A DNA stretch of 14,994 nucleotides from Syntrophaceae bacterium UBA1163 (GTDB taxonomy: Bacteria; Desulfobacterota; BSN033; UBA1163): assembly GCA_002311635.1 (NCBI GenBank), contig DBZJ01000189.1, positions 1-14,994 on the forward strand, written 5' to 3'. Positions 1 through 7,850 of this stretch are shown here, piece after piece. Under the pieces are notes generated by a model. It ran no database searches and was not told the origin of the DNA. It saw only the letters and a program-made list of their open reading frames with translations. The position numbers and the translations under genes were made by a program. How positions within the stretch are numbered: position 1 is the first letter of the stretch; each line of letters starts with the position of its first letter.

Positions 1-362
1 CCATTTATGGCATACAGGATGTCATGTGTCGGGTTCAATATAACCTACGCAGGAGCAAAGAGCGGTTGGAGGAGGGTCTGTCCAAGATCGAGAAAGTGCA
101 GCAGAGATTACCGGAGTTGTGGGCGAAGGACGGTCACAGTCTGGGTAAGTGTCATGAGGCGAGGAATATCGCCGTATGCGGTGAGATGACCTTAAGGGCG
201 GCTTTGACGAGGACAGAAAGCAGGGGGACACATATCCGGGAGGACTATCCGAATCGGGACGACAAGAATTGGCTCAAGTGGACGATCATCAGAGAGAAGT
301 CGGGGAAGATGGTTGTTTCTACCGAGCCGGTACCTATAGAAAAATACAAGTTCAAACCGTGA
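1..362 (+). CDS. FAD-dependent fumarate reductase/succinate dehydrogenase-type flavoprotein, C-terminal part (5' end outside window)
   Basis: The frame is open from the first complete codon at position 3 (reading [18 protein letters not shown]...) to the TGA at 360-362, so this is the last ~119 residues of a gene that starts upstream of the window. It matches the C-terminal helical domain of the FAD_binding_2 family (fumarate reductase / succinate dehydrogenase / adenylylsulfate reductase type flavoproteins). The characteristic [16 protein letters not shown] stretch is present, where the family has ExRGxHxRxDxPxxDD, followed by the usual strand and a short basic tail ending KYKFKP. The FAD-binding Rossmann part and the substrate-binding Arg/His residues are not in view, so the substrate is unknown. 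It lies 213 bp upstream of the hydroxylase genes on the same strand and may belong to the same cluster. The first in-frame ATG at 24 is internal, not a start. Confidence 0.85.
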   Translation, partial: IYGIQDVMCRVQYNLRRSKERLEEGLSKIEKVQQRLPELWAKDGHSLGKCHEARNIAVCGEMTLRAALTRTESRGTHIREDYPNRDDKNWLKWTIIREKSGKMVVSTEPVPIEKYKFKP

Positions 363-575
363 AAGAGGCCGAAAGCCGAAGAGCTTCAGGATATTCTCAG
401 AGAAGACTTTATCCCTTTTGGAAGGAGAGGTAGCTTTCGCAATCGCCCACAATAGTGATTCCTTGGGAGCCGGGGAACGATAATGTCTATCGGGCGGGGT
501 GAAGGATTTATTTTTTGTGGAATGAACTTGTGATTCTAATAGCGGATAGATTCGCAAGGGAAGGGATAAGACAAA

Positions 576-1442
576 ATGAAGAATTTTGAATATCTCGAAC
601 CTCGGACAGTTGCAGAAGCTGTCTTTTTACTCACGGAGTACGGTGATGAAGCAAAGGTACTCGCAGGCGGTACCGATCTCATCGTCCAGATGAAGTTGAA
701 GAAGCAGACTCCAAAATACTTGGTCAATATCAAGAAGATTTCTGATTTAGACTATATAAGGTATGACAATAAATTTTTGAGAATCGGGGCCTTAACCACC
801 TTTTCCGCATTAGCTCAATCTACAATGATTCAGGAAAATTTTAGCATACTGATGGATTCTGTTCGTGCCGTGGGCCCGCTTCAGATTAGAAATAGGGGAA
901 CCATCGCGGGCAACTTATGTCATGCATCCCCTTCCGCTGATACAGCTCCATCTTTGCTTGCATTGGATGCAAGAGTGAAGACGGTTAGCTTGGGAGAAGA
1001 AAGAATGATACCGATAAAGGAGTTTTTCAAAGGACCCTTTGCGACATGCCTTAAGGCAGGGGAGTTGCTTACAGAAATCCTGGTGCCGAGCATACCCTCA
1101 AACACCGGGGGGACCTATCTTTGGCTCCCAAAGAAAACGGCGGTGGATGAGACCTTGGTGGGAGTGGCGACCTTAGTGACACTGGATGTCAATGGTGTCT
1201 GCGACGATGTCAAAATAGGTTTGGGCTCCGTTGCCCCGACACCCATCAGGGCCGAGAAGGCAGAAAAACTGCTTCATAAAAAGAAAATAGAGGATGGACT
1301 CCTGAGTGAAGTAGGGGAGATGGCCGTTGACGAAGCCGCGCCCCGTTCAAGAGCAGAATATCGAGCGAAGATGGTTAGTGTCCTTGTAGTCAGAGCGTTA
1401 AAGGAATCGGTAAGGAAGGTAGTATCTCATATGCGTAATTAA
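576..1442 (+). CDS. Xanthine dehydrogenase-family hydroxylase, FAD-binding (medium) subunit
   Basis: This 288-residue protein is the flavin subunit of a three-component molybdenum hydroxylase (CoxM / XdhB / HcrB type). It takes electrons from the [2Fe-2S] clusters of the small subunit and passes them to an acceptor. Both FAD-contact motifs are visible: AGGTD at residues 30-34 and RNRGTIAGN at 105-113, followed by a Ser/Asp-rich ASPSADTAP stretch. The family usually has TIGGN, so the alanine is a mild variant. The C-terminal ~100 residues fit the CO dehydrogenase flavoprotein C-terminal domain. There is no cysteine-rich insertion of the kind that carries the extra [4Fe-4S] cluster in 4-hydroxybenzoyl-CoA reductase beta, so it is not a plain HcrB. 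The ATG is preceded by a purine-rich AAGGGA-type ribosome site at about 558-566. The next subunit begins 55 bp downstream. Confidence 0.93.
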   Translation: MKNFEYLEPRTVAEAVFLLTEYGDEAKVLAGGTDLIVQMKLKKQTPKYLVNIKKISDLDYIRYDNKFLRIGALTTFSALAQSTMIQENFSILMDSVRAVGPLQIRNRGTIAGNLCHASPSADTAPSLLALDARVKTVSLGEERMIPIKEFFKGPFATCLKAGELLTEILVPSIPSNTGGTYLWLPKKTAVDETLVGVATLVTLDVNGVCDDVKIGLGSVAPTPIRAEKAEKLLHKKKIEDGLLSEVGEMAVDEAAPRSRAEYRAKMVSVLVVRALKESVRKVVSHMRN

Positions 1443-1497
1443 TTTTATTTTGTTCTATCCATGATTTTGAACCGGACAGGATGAGGGGGGCATAACT

Positions 1498-1998
1498 ATG
1501 AAATGCTTGATAAGGTTAAAGGTGAATGGAGAGACATATGAAATCGCAGTGGAACCTAGGAAAACGCTGTTGGATGTGATCAGAAACGAGATTGGTCTAA
1601 CGGGTACGAAGAAAGGTTGCAACATGGGTGAGTGTGGCGCCTGTACGGTTCTTCTTGACGGGAAGGCGGTTTGCTCCTGTTTGGTATTGGGAGTAGAGGC
1701 AGATAGAAGGGAAGTGATAACGATCGAAGGATTGGGAAACGGGGTTCACCCAGATCCATTGCAGGAGGCGTTCGTCAAGCATGGTGCCATCCAATGTGGA
1801 TTTTGCACCCCCGGTATGATCATGACTGCCCGAAAGCTGTTGGATGAGAATCCAAGCCCAAGCGAAGAAGAGGTAAGAGAGGCCATCTGTGGCAATCTCT
1901 GCCGGTGCACAGGCTACGTAAAGATTGTTGAAGCGGTGTTGGATGTCGCAAGAAGTGAAAAAGGGGGTAGAGATGCAGGACTACTCAGTCATAGGTAA
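1498..1998 (+). CDS. Xanthine dehydrogenase-family hydroxylase, 2x[2Fe-2S] (small) subunit
   Basis: This 166-residue protein is the iron-sulfur electron-transfer subunit (CoxS / HcrC type). The N-terminal plant-ferredoxin-like domain has its four cluster ligands at Cys41, Cys46, Cys49 and Cys61 (the family spacing C-x4-C-x2-C-x11-C). The C-terminal [2Fe-2S]-binding domain has Cys100 and Cys103 (CGFCTPG) and Cys135 and Cys137 (CRCTGY). All eight ligands are present with normal spacing, so this subunit looks fully functional. A GAGGGGGG ribosome site lies about 8 bp before the ATG. Its last 26 bp overlap the start of the molybdopterin subunit in another frame, which implies translational coupling and a fixed ratio of the two proteins. 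Confidence 0.96.
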   Translation: MKCLIRLKVNGETYEIAVEPRKTLLDVIRNEIGLTGTKKGCNMGECGACTVLLDGKAVCSCLVLGVEADRREVITIEGLGNGVHPDPLQEAFVKHGAIQCGFCTPGMIMTARKLLDENPSPSEEEVREAICGNLCRCTGYVKIVEAVLDVARSEKGGRDAGLLSHR

Positions 1999-4282
1999 GC
2001 GGCTTCCCCGATTAGACGGAATGGAGATCGTTACCGGAAAAGCAAAATATACAGATGATATCGTACTGCCCGGGACGTTGGCCGGAAAAATTTTAACAAG
2101 TGAATATCCTCATGCCAGGATCCTTCATATCGATACCAGCAAAGCTGAAAAATTATCCGGGGTCAGGGGAATCATCACTGGCAAGAACGTTCCGATGGTC
2201 CAATATGGCTTCGCCAATTTCGTAAGGGACGAGTACCCATTAGCTTTCGATAAGGTACGGTATATCGGGGATGAGATTGCAGCAGTCGCTGCCATAGATG
2301 AAGATATCGCTGAGGAGGCGCTGGATCTGATTGAGGTGGAATATGAGGAACTCCCTTCGGTTTTCGATCCAGAGGAAGCGATGAAACCGGGTGCGCCGCG
2401 AATTCATGAGCATGCAGAGCGCAATATCTGCAGCAACCATGTGAGTCATGTGATTGGCGATGTGGATAAGGGATTTAGAGAATCCGACTACGTCCGGGAA
2501 GATAGGTTTGTGACGCAAAACGTAAGTCACTGCTTTTTAGAAACCCGAAATTGTCTGGCCGATTTCAATGCCAATGGGGAATTGACCTTTTGGACATCGA
2601 CGAGTTCGATTTATCTGGATCGTTTCGTGCTATCTCACTTATTGAAGATACCGGTGAGCAAGATAAAGGGGAATAGACCTTTTGTTGGAGGGGGTTTCGG
2701 TGGTAAGGGGGAAACGGTATCCTGTCAGATTTGCGCTGCTCTTCTATCCATGAAAACAGGAAAACCGGTAAAGATTACCCTTTCGAGAGAAGAACAATTT
2801 ATTGCTGATCGTGGCAGACATAGATGGATTTTCGAGTTAAGAACGGGTGCCAAAAAAGACGGGACCATCATCGCCAAACAGTGCCGAGCGATTGCTGATG
2901 CAGGAGCGTATAACTCATTGAGTTTTCTCATTCTCATGCACAGCGTCGGTTATTTTGATATCGTCTACCGGGTACCTAACGTGAGGTACGATGGCGATAT
3001 GGTGTATACGAATAACCCACCCTGCGGAGCAATGCGTTCTTTTGATTGTGTCCAGCTTCGGCTCGCGGATGATTCTCATATGGATATGCTCGCCAGGGAT
3101 TTGGGAATAGATACGATCGATCTTTACTTGAAAAATGTGAGTGGGCCGGGTGATCTAACGGCCAGCAGATACAAACTCGATAGCAACGGCCTGCGAGAGT
3201 GCATCGAGAGAGTCAGAGACGACAGTGGTTGGAGGGACAAACGAGGCAGGTTACCCGTTGGGCGAGGAATAGGCTTTGCCGTAGGTGCTTCCATTGCAGG
3301 TGCTAAGAGCAGTAATGACGATCCCGATGCCTCTTCTGCACTTGTGAAGATTAACGAAGATGGTTCGGTCAATCTCCTCATCGCCGCGCATGACGCGGGA
3401 CAAGGGTCGAGGACTGTTTTTTCTCAGACCGTTGCAGAAGAATTGGGGATCGCCATCGACGATGTCAAGGTGAATTTTGTCATCGATACAGACATAATTC
3501 CACAGGATCAAGGATCTTACGCCAGCCGGACTACGATCGGACTGGGGAATGCTGTACTGGCCGCTTGTAGAGACGCCAAACGTCAGATATTCGAGGTCGT
3601 CGCTGATCAACTACACGCCTCTGCTGAAGACTTGGAAGCAAAGGATGGGGTGATCTACTTGAAAGGGTCACCCGATGGAAGAGTGTCTTTTAAAGATGAA
3701 GGTGGTGCTCTATCCCTTTGTCTGACTTCCAAGAAAGTGGTGTTTCCCATTATAGGTAGAGGCCACTTTGAGCCGGAGACCGAGCCTTTCGACTGGAAAA
3801 CAGGCGAGGGAAATATATCGATTGCTTATGGTTTTACCGCAAAGGTTGCAGAGGTCGAAGTCGATACTGAAACGGGTCGCGTAAAGGTACTCAACGTGAC
3901 TTCCGCCAGTGATGTCGGTAAAGCGTTAAACCCTTTGTTTCTGGAGGGACAGGACGAAGGGGCGATTGCCATGGGTATTGGACAGGCGCTGTTTGAGAAG
4001 CTTGAGTTAGACAAAGGTCAAATACTTAATCCATCATTTTCGGAGTACAAGATCCCCACTGCGTTGGACATGCCGCGGACGATAAGATCCACTTGGGTGG
4101 AGACCCTTGACCCTCATTCACCATTCGGAGCAAAAGGGATTGGGGAGGCGGTTATTGTTCCGATGCCTGCGGCCATAGCCAACGCCGTATACGATGCCGT
4201 CGGGGTGAGGATCAACGAATTTCCCATAACTCCTGATAAGATTCTGGAAGAGGTGGAGAAAAAAGGAAAGTTAGGCGAATGA
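1973..4282 (+). CDS. Xanthine dehydrogenase-family hydroxylase, molybdopterin-binding (large) subunit
   Basis: Catalytic subunit of the hydroxylase, 769 residues from the preferred start ATG 1973. That start has an AAGGGGG site about 6 bp upstream and gives the family-typical N-terminus MQDYSVIGKRLPRLDG; an in-frame TTG at 1925 is less likely. The N-terminal aldehyde-oxidase/xanthine-dehydrogenase a/b hammerhead domain is followed by the cofactor-binding domain. Visible motifs are GGGFGGK (239-245), GQG with the following T/Q, SYASRTT, and GAKGIGEA with the expected active-site glutamate, Glu725. One active-site stretch is unusual: after GAMR, the family sequence RGFG is RSFD here (Arg355, Ser356, Phe357, Asp358), and the following positions read DD where the family usually has a glutamate. 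The enzyme should hydroxylate or reductively dehydroxylate an aromatic or N-heterocyclic substrate, but the substrate cannot be assigned. The GRE gene follows on the same strand. Confidence 0.94.
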   Translation: MQDYSVIGKRLPRLDGMEIVTGKAKYTDDIVLPGTLAGKILTSEYPHARILHIDTSKAEKLSGVRGIITGKNVPMVQYGFANFVRDEYPLAFDKVRYIGDEIAAVAAIDEDIAEEALDLIEVEYEELPSVFDPEEAMKPGAPRIHEHAERNICSNHVSHVIGDVDKGFRESDYVREDRFVTQNVSHCFLETRNCLADFNANGELTFWTSTSSIYLDRFVLSHLLKIPVSKIKGNRPFVGGGFGGKGETVSCQICAALLSMKTGKPVKITLSREEQFIADRGRHRWIFELRTGAKKDGTIIAKQCRAIADAGAYNSLSFLILMHSVGYFDIVYRVPNVRYDGDMVYTNNPPCGAMRSFDCVQLRLADDSHMDMLARDLGIDTIDLYLKNVSGPGDLTASRYKLDSNGLRECIERVRDDSGWRDKRGRLPVGRGIGFAVGASIAGAKSSNDDPDASSALVKINEDGSVNLLIAAHDAGQGSRTVFSQTVAEELGIAIDDVKVNFVIDTDIIPQDQGSYASRTTIGLGNAVLAACRDAKRQIFEVVADQLHASAEDLEAKDGVIYLKGSPDGRVSFKDEGGALSLCLTSKKVVFPIIGRGHFEPETEPFDWKTGEGNISIAYGFTAKVAEVEVDTETGRVKVLNVTSASDVGKALNPLFLEGQDEGAIAMGIGQALFEKLELDKGQILNPSFSEYKIPTALDMPRTIRSTWVETLDPHSPFGAKGIGEAVIVPMPAAIANAVYDAVGVRINEFPITPDKILEEVEKKGKLGE

Positions 4283-4415
4283 AAGCCATGAGGGCTGCTT
4301 GGCCAAAAAATATTTCAAACGGGATGAGATTCAATTTTAAGTAAAAAGGGGAATGAAGAGAAGGATTCGCCCCGTTCCGAGAAAAAGTATTCTTGGTCCC
4401 AAAAAGGAGCTGAAA

Positions 4416-6800
4416 ATGGCACTCGGCAATGCAAAAGGCGGCGACAGAGTGAGTAAGCTAAAAGAGAAAGTCCTCGTTTCACCTTCTCTGTGCATCGAGA
4501 GAGGTTACTGGATGACAGAGTCTTATAAAGAAACCGAGACCGAGTTGCCTATTATCAGGAGAGCAAAGGGTCTGGCCAAAGTCTTAGAAAATATGACCAT
4601 TGCTATCGAAGATGGAGAGTTGATCGTAGGCCGAACGACGAGTAAAGTTCGCGGAGGCGCTATTCTCCCTGAAGTGGACTGGCGGTGGTATTTAGAAGAA
4701 GCGGACACGATCTCTACCAGAGAATGGAACAGGTTTGCACCCTTGTCAGAAGAGGAAAAGGCGAAAATGAGGGAATTCCTTCCCTATTGGAGAGGAAAAT
4801 CCCTGTATGAAAAGTGGGATACCATGTTGCCAGAGGAGGCGCGAAAACGGTATCACGTGATCCATGAAGCAGGCGCCTTTTCTGCAGCTTGCATCCATCC
4901 GGGTCACACCATTCCCGACTATGGGAAGGTACTTGCCACGGGGCTAAGTGGGATAAAGAAACAAGTCGATGTAGAATTAGGAAAACTGAATCTCGCCAAG
5001 ATAGAGGATTTCAGGAAGTACCATTTTTACAAGGCGGTCAATATAACACTTGAGGGGGCGGTTCATTTCGCTAGAAGGTATGCAGCGCTTGCCCGGAATT
5101 TAGCTGCGGACGAGACCCATAGCCAAAGGAAGGCCGAATTGAAAAGGATAGCAGAAAGTTGCGAGCGGGTTCCGGCCAATCCGGCGCGTAGTTTCTGCGA
5201 GGCTATCCAATCGATATGGCTCACCTATGTTCCCCTGATCGTTGAAGGACTAAGTTATGGGATCGGTTTCGGAAGAGCTGACCAGTACCTGTATCCCTTC
5301 TATAAGAAAGACTTGGAAGAAGGAAGGATTACTAAGAGAGAAGCGCGTGAGTTGATTGCGTTGCTTTGCATTAAAATAAACGGGACAGTAATCCCGCAGT
5401 GCGAGGCAGTCGTCACAACCTTTGGTGGGCATCCTCTTACATGCAATTTTACAGTGGGAGGGTTAACCAAAGACGGGAGGGATGCCGTCAATGAGCTATC
5501 CTACCTTTTTCTGGATGCTCAGGAGGACACGGGGCTATCCGCGGACGACGTGGTCGTCAGAATTCATAAAAATACCCCCAATGCCTTTTTAATCAGAGCA
5601 TGCCAAGTTGCCAAATCGCTGAGGGGAAAATTTAAGTGGGTCAGCGATGAGACATGCATCCAGCAATTGCTTCATGACGGAAAACCGATTGAATATGCAC
5701 GGGACTATTGCGTAGACGGCTGTTTCCAGCCGACCGTCGGCGGTTACTCTCAGGATATCCCCGGAGGGCCGTTTAATCTGCCGCTCATGTTGGAGTTAGC
5801 GCTCAATAACGGTATCTCCCGGATCACAGGCGAACAAATTGGCCCCCAAACAGGGGACCCCCGAAAATTCAAATCTTACGACGACGTATGGGATGCCTAC
5901 AAGAAACAGGTAGAAGCGCTCATCCCTTATGCCATTCTCTACAAAAACTCGGATAGGCAACTCTATGCCGAGTTTTGTCCGTCCCCATACCAATCCGCCA
6001 TTTTTAATGGTTGCATCGAAAAGGGAATCGATATTATGTCCGGAGGAACCGTTCCGTATGCGACCCATTGCACATCGCTCGCGGGGGCGCCGAATGTAGG
6101 AGACTCCCTGGCAGCAATCAAAAAAGTGGTGTTTGAGGATAAGAGACTTACGATGGATCGAATCATTGACGCACTTGATGAGAATTTCGAAGGCGGAGAG
6201 GATGTGCTATGCATACTGACGGCCGCTCCGAAGTTTGGAAACGATGATGATTACGTTGATTCGATAGTGAATGACGTGCTCATGCATGGCAGTGGCGAGG
6301 TGGCCAAGGTGGAGGGTATTGCCGGGTCCTTATCCACCGCTGCTGCCGCTGTCGTTACGGGGAACGTACCACTGGGATATCACGTTGGAGCCTTACCTGA
6401 CGGAAGGAAAAGAGGTGAGCCACTCTCCGAAGGCGGCATCTCTCCATACCAGGGCAGAAACGTGAGCGGGCCAACCGCCACCCTGAGATCCGTAGCAAAA
6501 TTAGACCATGTAAAACTGACCGGCGGCTCTGTCTTGAACATGAGGTTCAGCCCAGCCTTGTTGAAAGATGAGTCAAATGTCAGAAAATTTGTTTCCCTGA
6601 TAAGGACTTATTGTGAGACCGGCGGGTATCATGTCCAATTCAACATTGTCGATAGCGCCATGTTAAGAGACGCCCAGAAACATCCTGCAAAGTACAGAGA
6701 CCTCCTGGTCAGAGTGGCGACGTATAGTGCGTACTTTGTTGAGCTGAGCCAAGAACTTCAGGAGGATATCATAAAGAGAATTGAGTTCCGGGACATGTAA
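4416..6800 (+). CDS. Pyruvate-formate-lyase-like glycyl radical enzyme homologue lacking the radical glycine
   Basis: A full-length (794-residue) member of the glycyl radical enzyme / PFL-like superfamily. The start at ATG 4416 is preferred because AAGGAG lies 6 bp upstream; an ATG at 4353 would add 21 residues but has its purine tract only about 2 bp away. The PFL domain is collinear with the family from ERGYWMTESYKETE near the N-terminus, through CNFTVGG, to the C-terminal glycyl-radical domain (LPDGRKRGEPLSEGG, GPTATLRS, YHVQFNIVD). The thiyl cysteine is present as Cys436, but the surrounding motif is GCFQP rather than the common GCVEP of dehydratase-type members. At the radical site the sequence is LLVRVATYSAYFVELS: Thr769 (codon ACG, 6720-6722) stands where Gly is otherwise invariant. 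The last glycine of the protein is Gly737, so no nearby glycine can substitute. It cannot form its own glycyl radical in the standard way. Its role is unknown: a non-radical scaffold, or a partner of a separate glycyl-radical domain protein. Confidence 0.92.
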   Translation: MALGNAKGGDRVSKLKEKVLVSPSLCIERGYWMTESYKETETELPIIRRAKGLAKVLENMTIAIEDGELIVGRTTSKVRGGAILPEVDWRWYLEEADTISTREWNRFAPLSEEEKAKMREFLPYWRGKSLYEKWDTMLPEEARKRYHVIHEAGAFSAACIHPGHTIPDYGKVLATGLSGIKKQVDVELGKLNLAKIEDFRKYHFYKAVNITLEGAVHFARRYAALARNLAADETHSQRKAELKRIAESCERVPANPARSFCEAIQSIWLTYVPLIVEGLSYGIGFGRADQYLYPFYKKDLEEGRITKREARELIALLCIKINGTVIPQCEAVVTTFGGHPLTCNFTVGGLTKDGRDAVNELSYLFLDAQEDTGLSADDVVVRIHKNTPNAFLIRACQVAKSLRGKFKWVSDETCIQQLLHDGKPIEYARDYCVDGCFQPTVGGYSQDIPGGPFNLPLMLELALNNGISRITGEQIGPQTGDPRKFKSYDDVWDAYKKQVEALIPYAILYKNSDRQLYAEFCPSPYQSAIFNGCIEKGIDIMSGGTVPYATHCTSLAGAPNVGDSLAAIKKVVFEDKRLTMDRIIDALDENFEGGEDVLCILTAAPKFGNDDDYVDSIVNDVLMHGSGEVAKVEGIAGSLSTAAAAVVTGNVPLGYHVGALPDGRKRGEPLSEGGISPYQGRNVSGPTATLRSVAKLDHVKLTGGSVLNMRFSPALLKDESNVRKFVSLIRTYCETGGYHVQFNIVDSAMLRDAQKHPAKYRDLLVRVATYSAYFVELSQELQEDIIKRIEFRDM

Positions 6801-6805
6801 ATCAA

Positions 6806-7780
6806 ATGTTAGAATCAAGGAAATCGAGAAAGCGAATAGATGATGAAAGTATGAGTAGAATCAAGAACGAGCAGGGACTGGTATTCCATATCATACATGG
6901 GTCTTTTGTCGATGGTTACGGGGTAAGAACGCCAGTATTTCTGAAAGGGTGTCCTCTGCGGTGCATCTGGTGCTGTAATCCGGAGGGGCAGAAAGGACAC
7001 CCCGAAATCAAATTCACGGCTTCACACTGTAATGGATGTGGAGAATGCGTAGCCGCTTGCCCCGCTAATGCGATTGCTCTCAATTTAAAACGAGAAGACG
7101 ATAGACTTCGAATTGATAGAGAGCGATGCACGAATTGTGGGAAGTGTATGGAAGTCTGCGACAAGGGAGCTTTAGACTGCTTTGGAAAATACTTCACCCT
7201 CGATGAACTGTTTGATGTGATTAAACGGGATGAACAGTATTATCATGAGTCCGGAGGCGGAGTGACGATAGGCGGCGGAGAACCAACCTTCCAGCCGCTT
7301 TTCACCCTGAAATTTCTGAGGAAGTGCAAGGAGAATGATATCCATGTGGCATTGGATACCTGTGGATACACAACGACCCGTGAGGGGTTTAAAGCTCTTG
7401 AAGAAGCGGACCTATTACTGTTTGACGTAAAAGGTATGGATCCCGACGAACACTTAAAAAATACCGGTGTATCAAACAAACCGATCCTTGAAAACCTCAA
7501 GAAGCTCAATGCAATGGGGAAGCCGATAATCATCAGGGTGCCTCTCATACCGGGATACACCGATTCAACAAAAAAAATCGAAGAGACCGCTGAATTTCTA
7601 TCCAAGTTAAAATCTGTAGAAAGAGTGGATCTTTTGGCTTTTCATGAATATGGGAAAATAAAGTATGTGCAACTTGGGAAAGAATATAGATTAAATGTTC
7701 AACCCATTTCCCAGGAGCGCTTAGATGATATCAAAGCGATCTTAGAGCGGTACGGGTTAAACACCCAGCTGGGTGGCTAG
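6806..7780 (+). CDS. Glycyl-radical enzyme activating enzyme (radical SAM, two extra [4Fe-4S] domains)
   Basis: A 324-residue radical SAM activase that in this family abstracts a hydrogen from the glycine of a partner GRE. The SAM [4Fe-4S] ligands are Cys49, Cys53 and Cys56 (GCPLRCIWC). Two ferredoxin-type clusters follow: Cys75/78/81/85 (CNGCGECVAAC) and Cys108/111/114/118 (CTNCGKCMEVC). The GGEP SAM-contact motif is at 157-160 and DVKGMD further on. The N-terminal loop reads DGYGVR where most activases have DGPGIR. It starts 5 bp after the GRE stop, so the two are co-transcribed. No strong ribosome site precedes ATG 6806; ATG 6851 (309 residues) would give a more typical N-terminus and is a real alternative. 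The odd point is that this apparently complete activase sits beside a GRE homologue with no glycine to activate. Confidence 0.95.
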   Translation: MLESRKSRKRIDDESMSRIKNEQGLVFHIIHGSFVDGYGVRTPVFLKGCPLRCIWCCNPEGQKGHPEIKFTASHCNGCGECVAACPANAIALNLKREDDRLRIDRERCTNCGKCMEVCDKGALDCFGKYFTLDELFDVIKRDEQYYHESGGGVTIGGGEPTFQPLFTLKFLRKCKENDIHVALDTCGYTTTREGFKALEEADLLLFDVKGMDPDEHLKNTGVSNKPILENLKKLNAMGKPIIIRVPLIPGYTDSTKKIEETAEFLSKLKSVERVDLLAFHEYGKIKYVQLGKEYRLNVQPISQERLDDIKAILERYGLNTQLGG

Positions 7781-7850
7781 TGTCTTTGTCCAGATCAAAA
7801 GTGAAGCTCGCAATCGAGAATTTGCATTAGGCTTTCGGAGGAGGTGCGCT

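Noticed and set aside
363..575. Promoter or riboswitch before the FAD subunit gene
   Set aside because: Only a weak TTGTGG/TAATAG pair and no recognisable structured RNA; not strong enough to list.
576..1442. Assignment of the hydroxylase as 4-hydroxybenzoyl-CoA reductase
   Set aside because: The FAD subunit lacks the cysteine-rich insertion that carries the extra [4Fe-4S] cluster of HcrB, and the large-subunit loop differs, so only the family-level call is supported.
4353..4415. Longer GRE start at ATG 4353
   Set aside because: The purine tract is about 2 bp from this ATG, whereas ATG 4416 has AAGGAG at ideal spacing; the extra 21 residues (RRIRPVPRKS...) do not resemble the family N-terminus.
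6600..6800. Frameshift hiding a normal glycyl radical motif
   Set aside because: The reading frame is continuous and matches the family on both sides of Thr769 (HPAKYRDLLVRV before, YSAYFVELSQELQ after), so no frameshift can supply the missing glycine.
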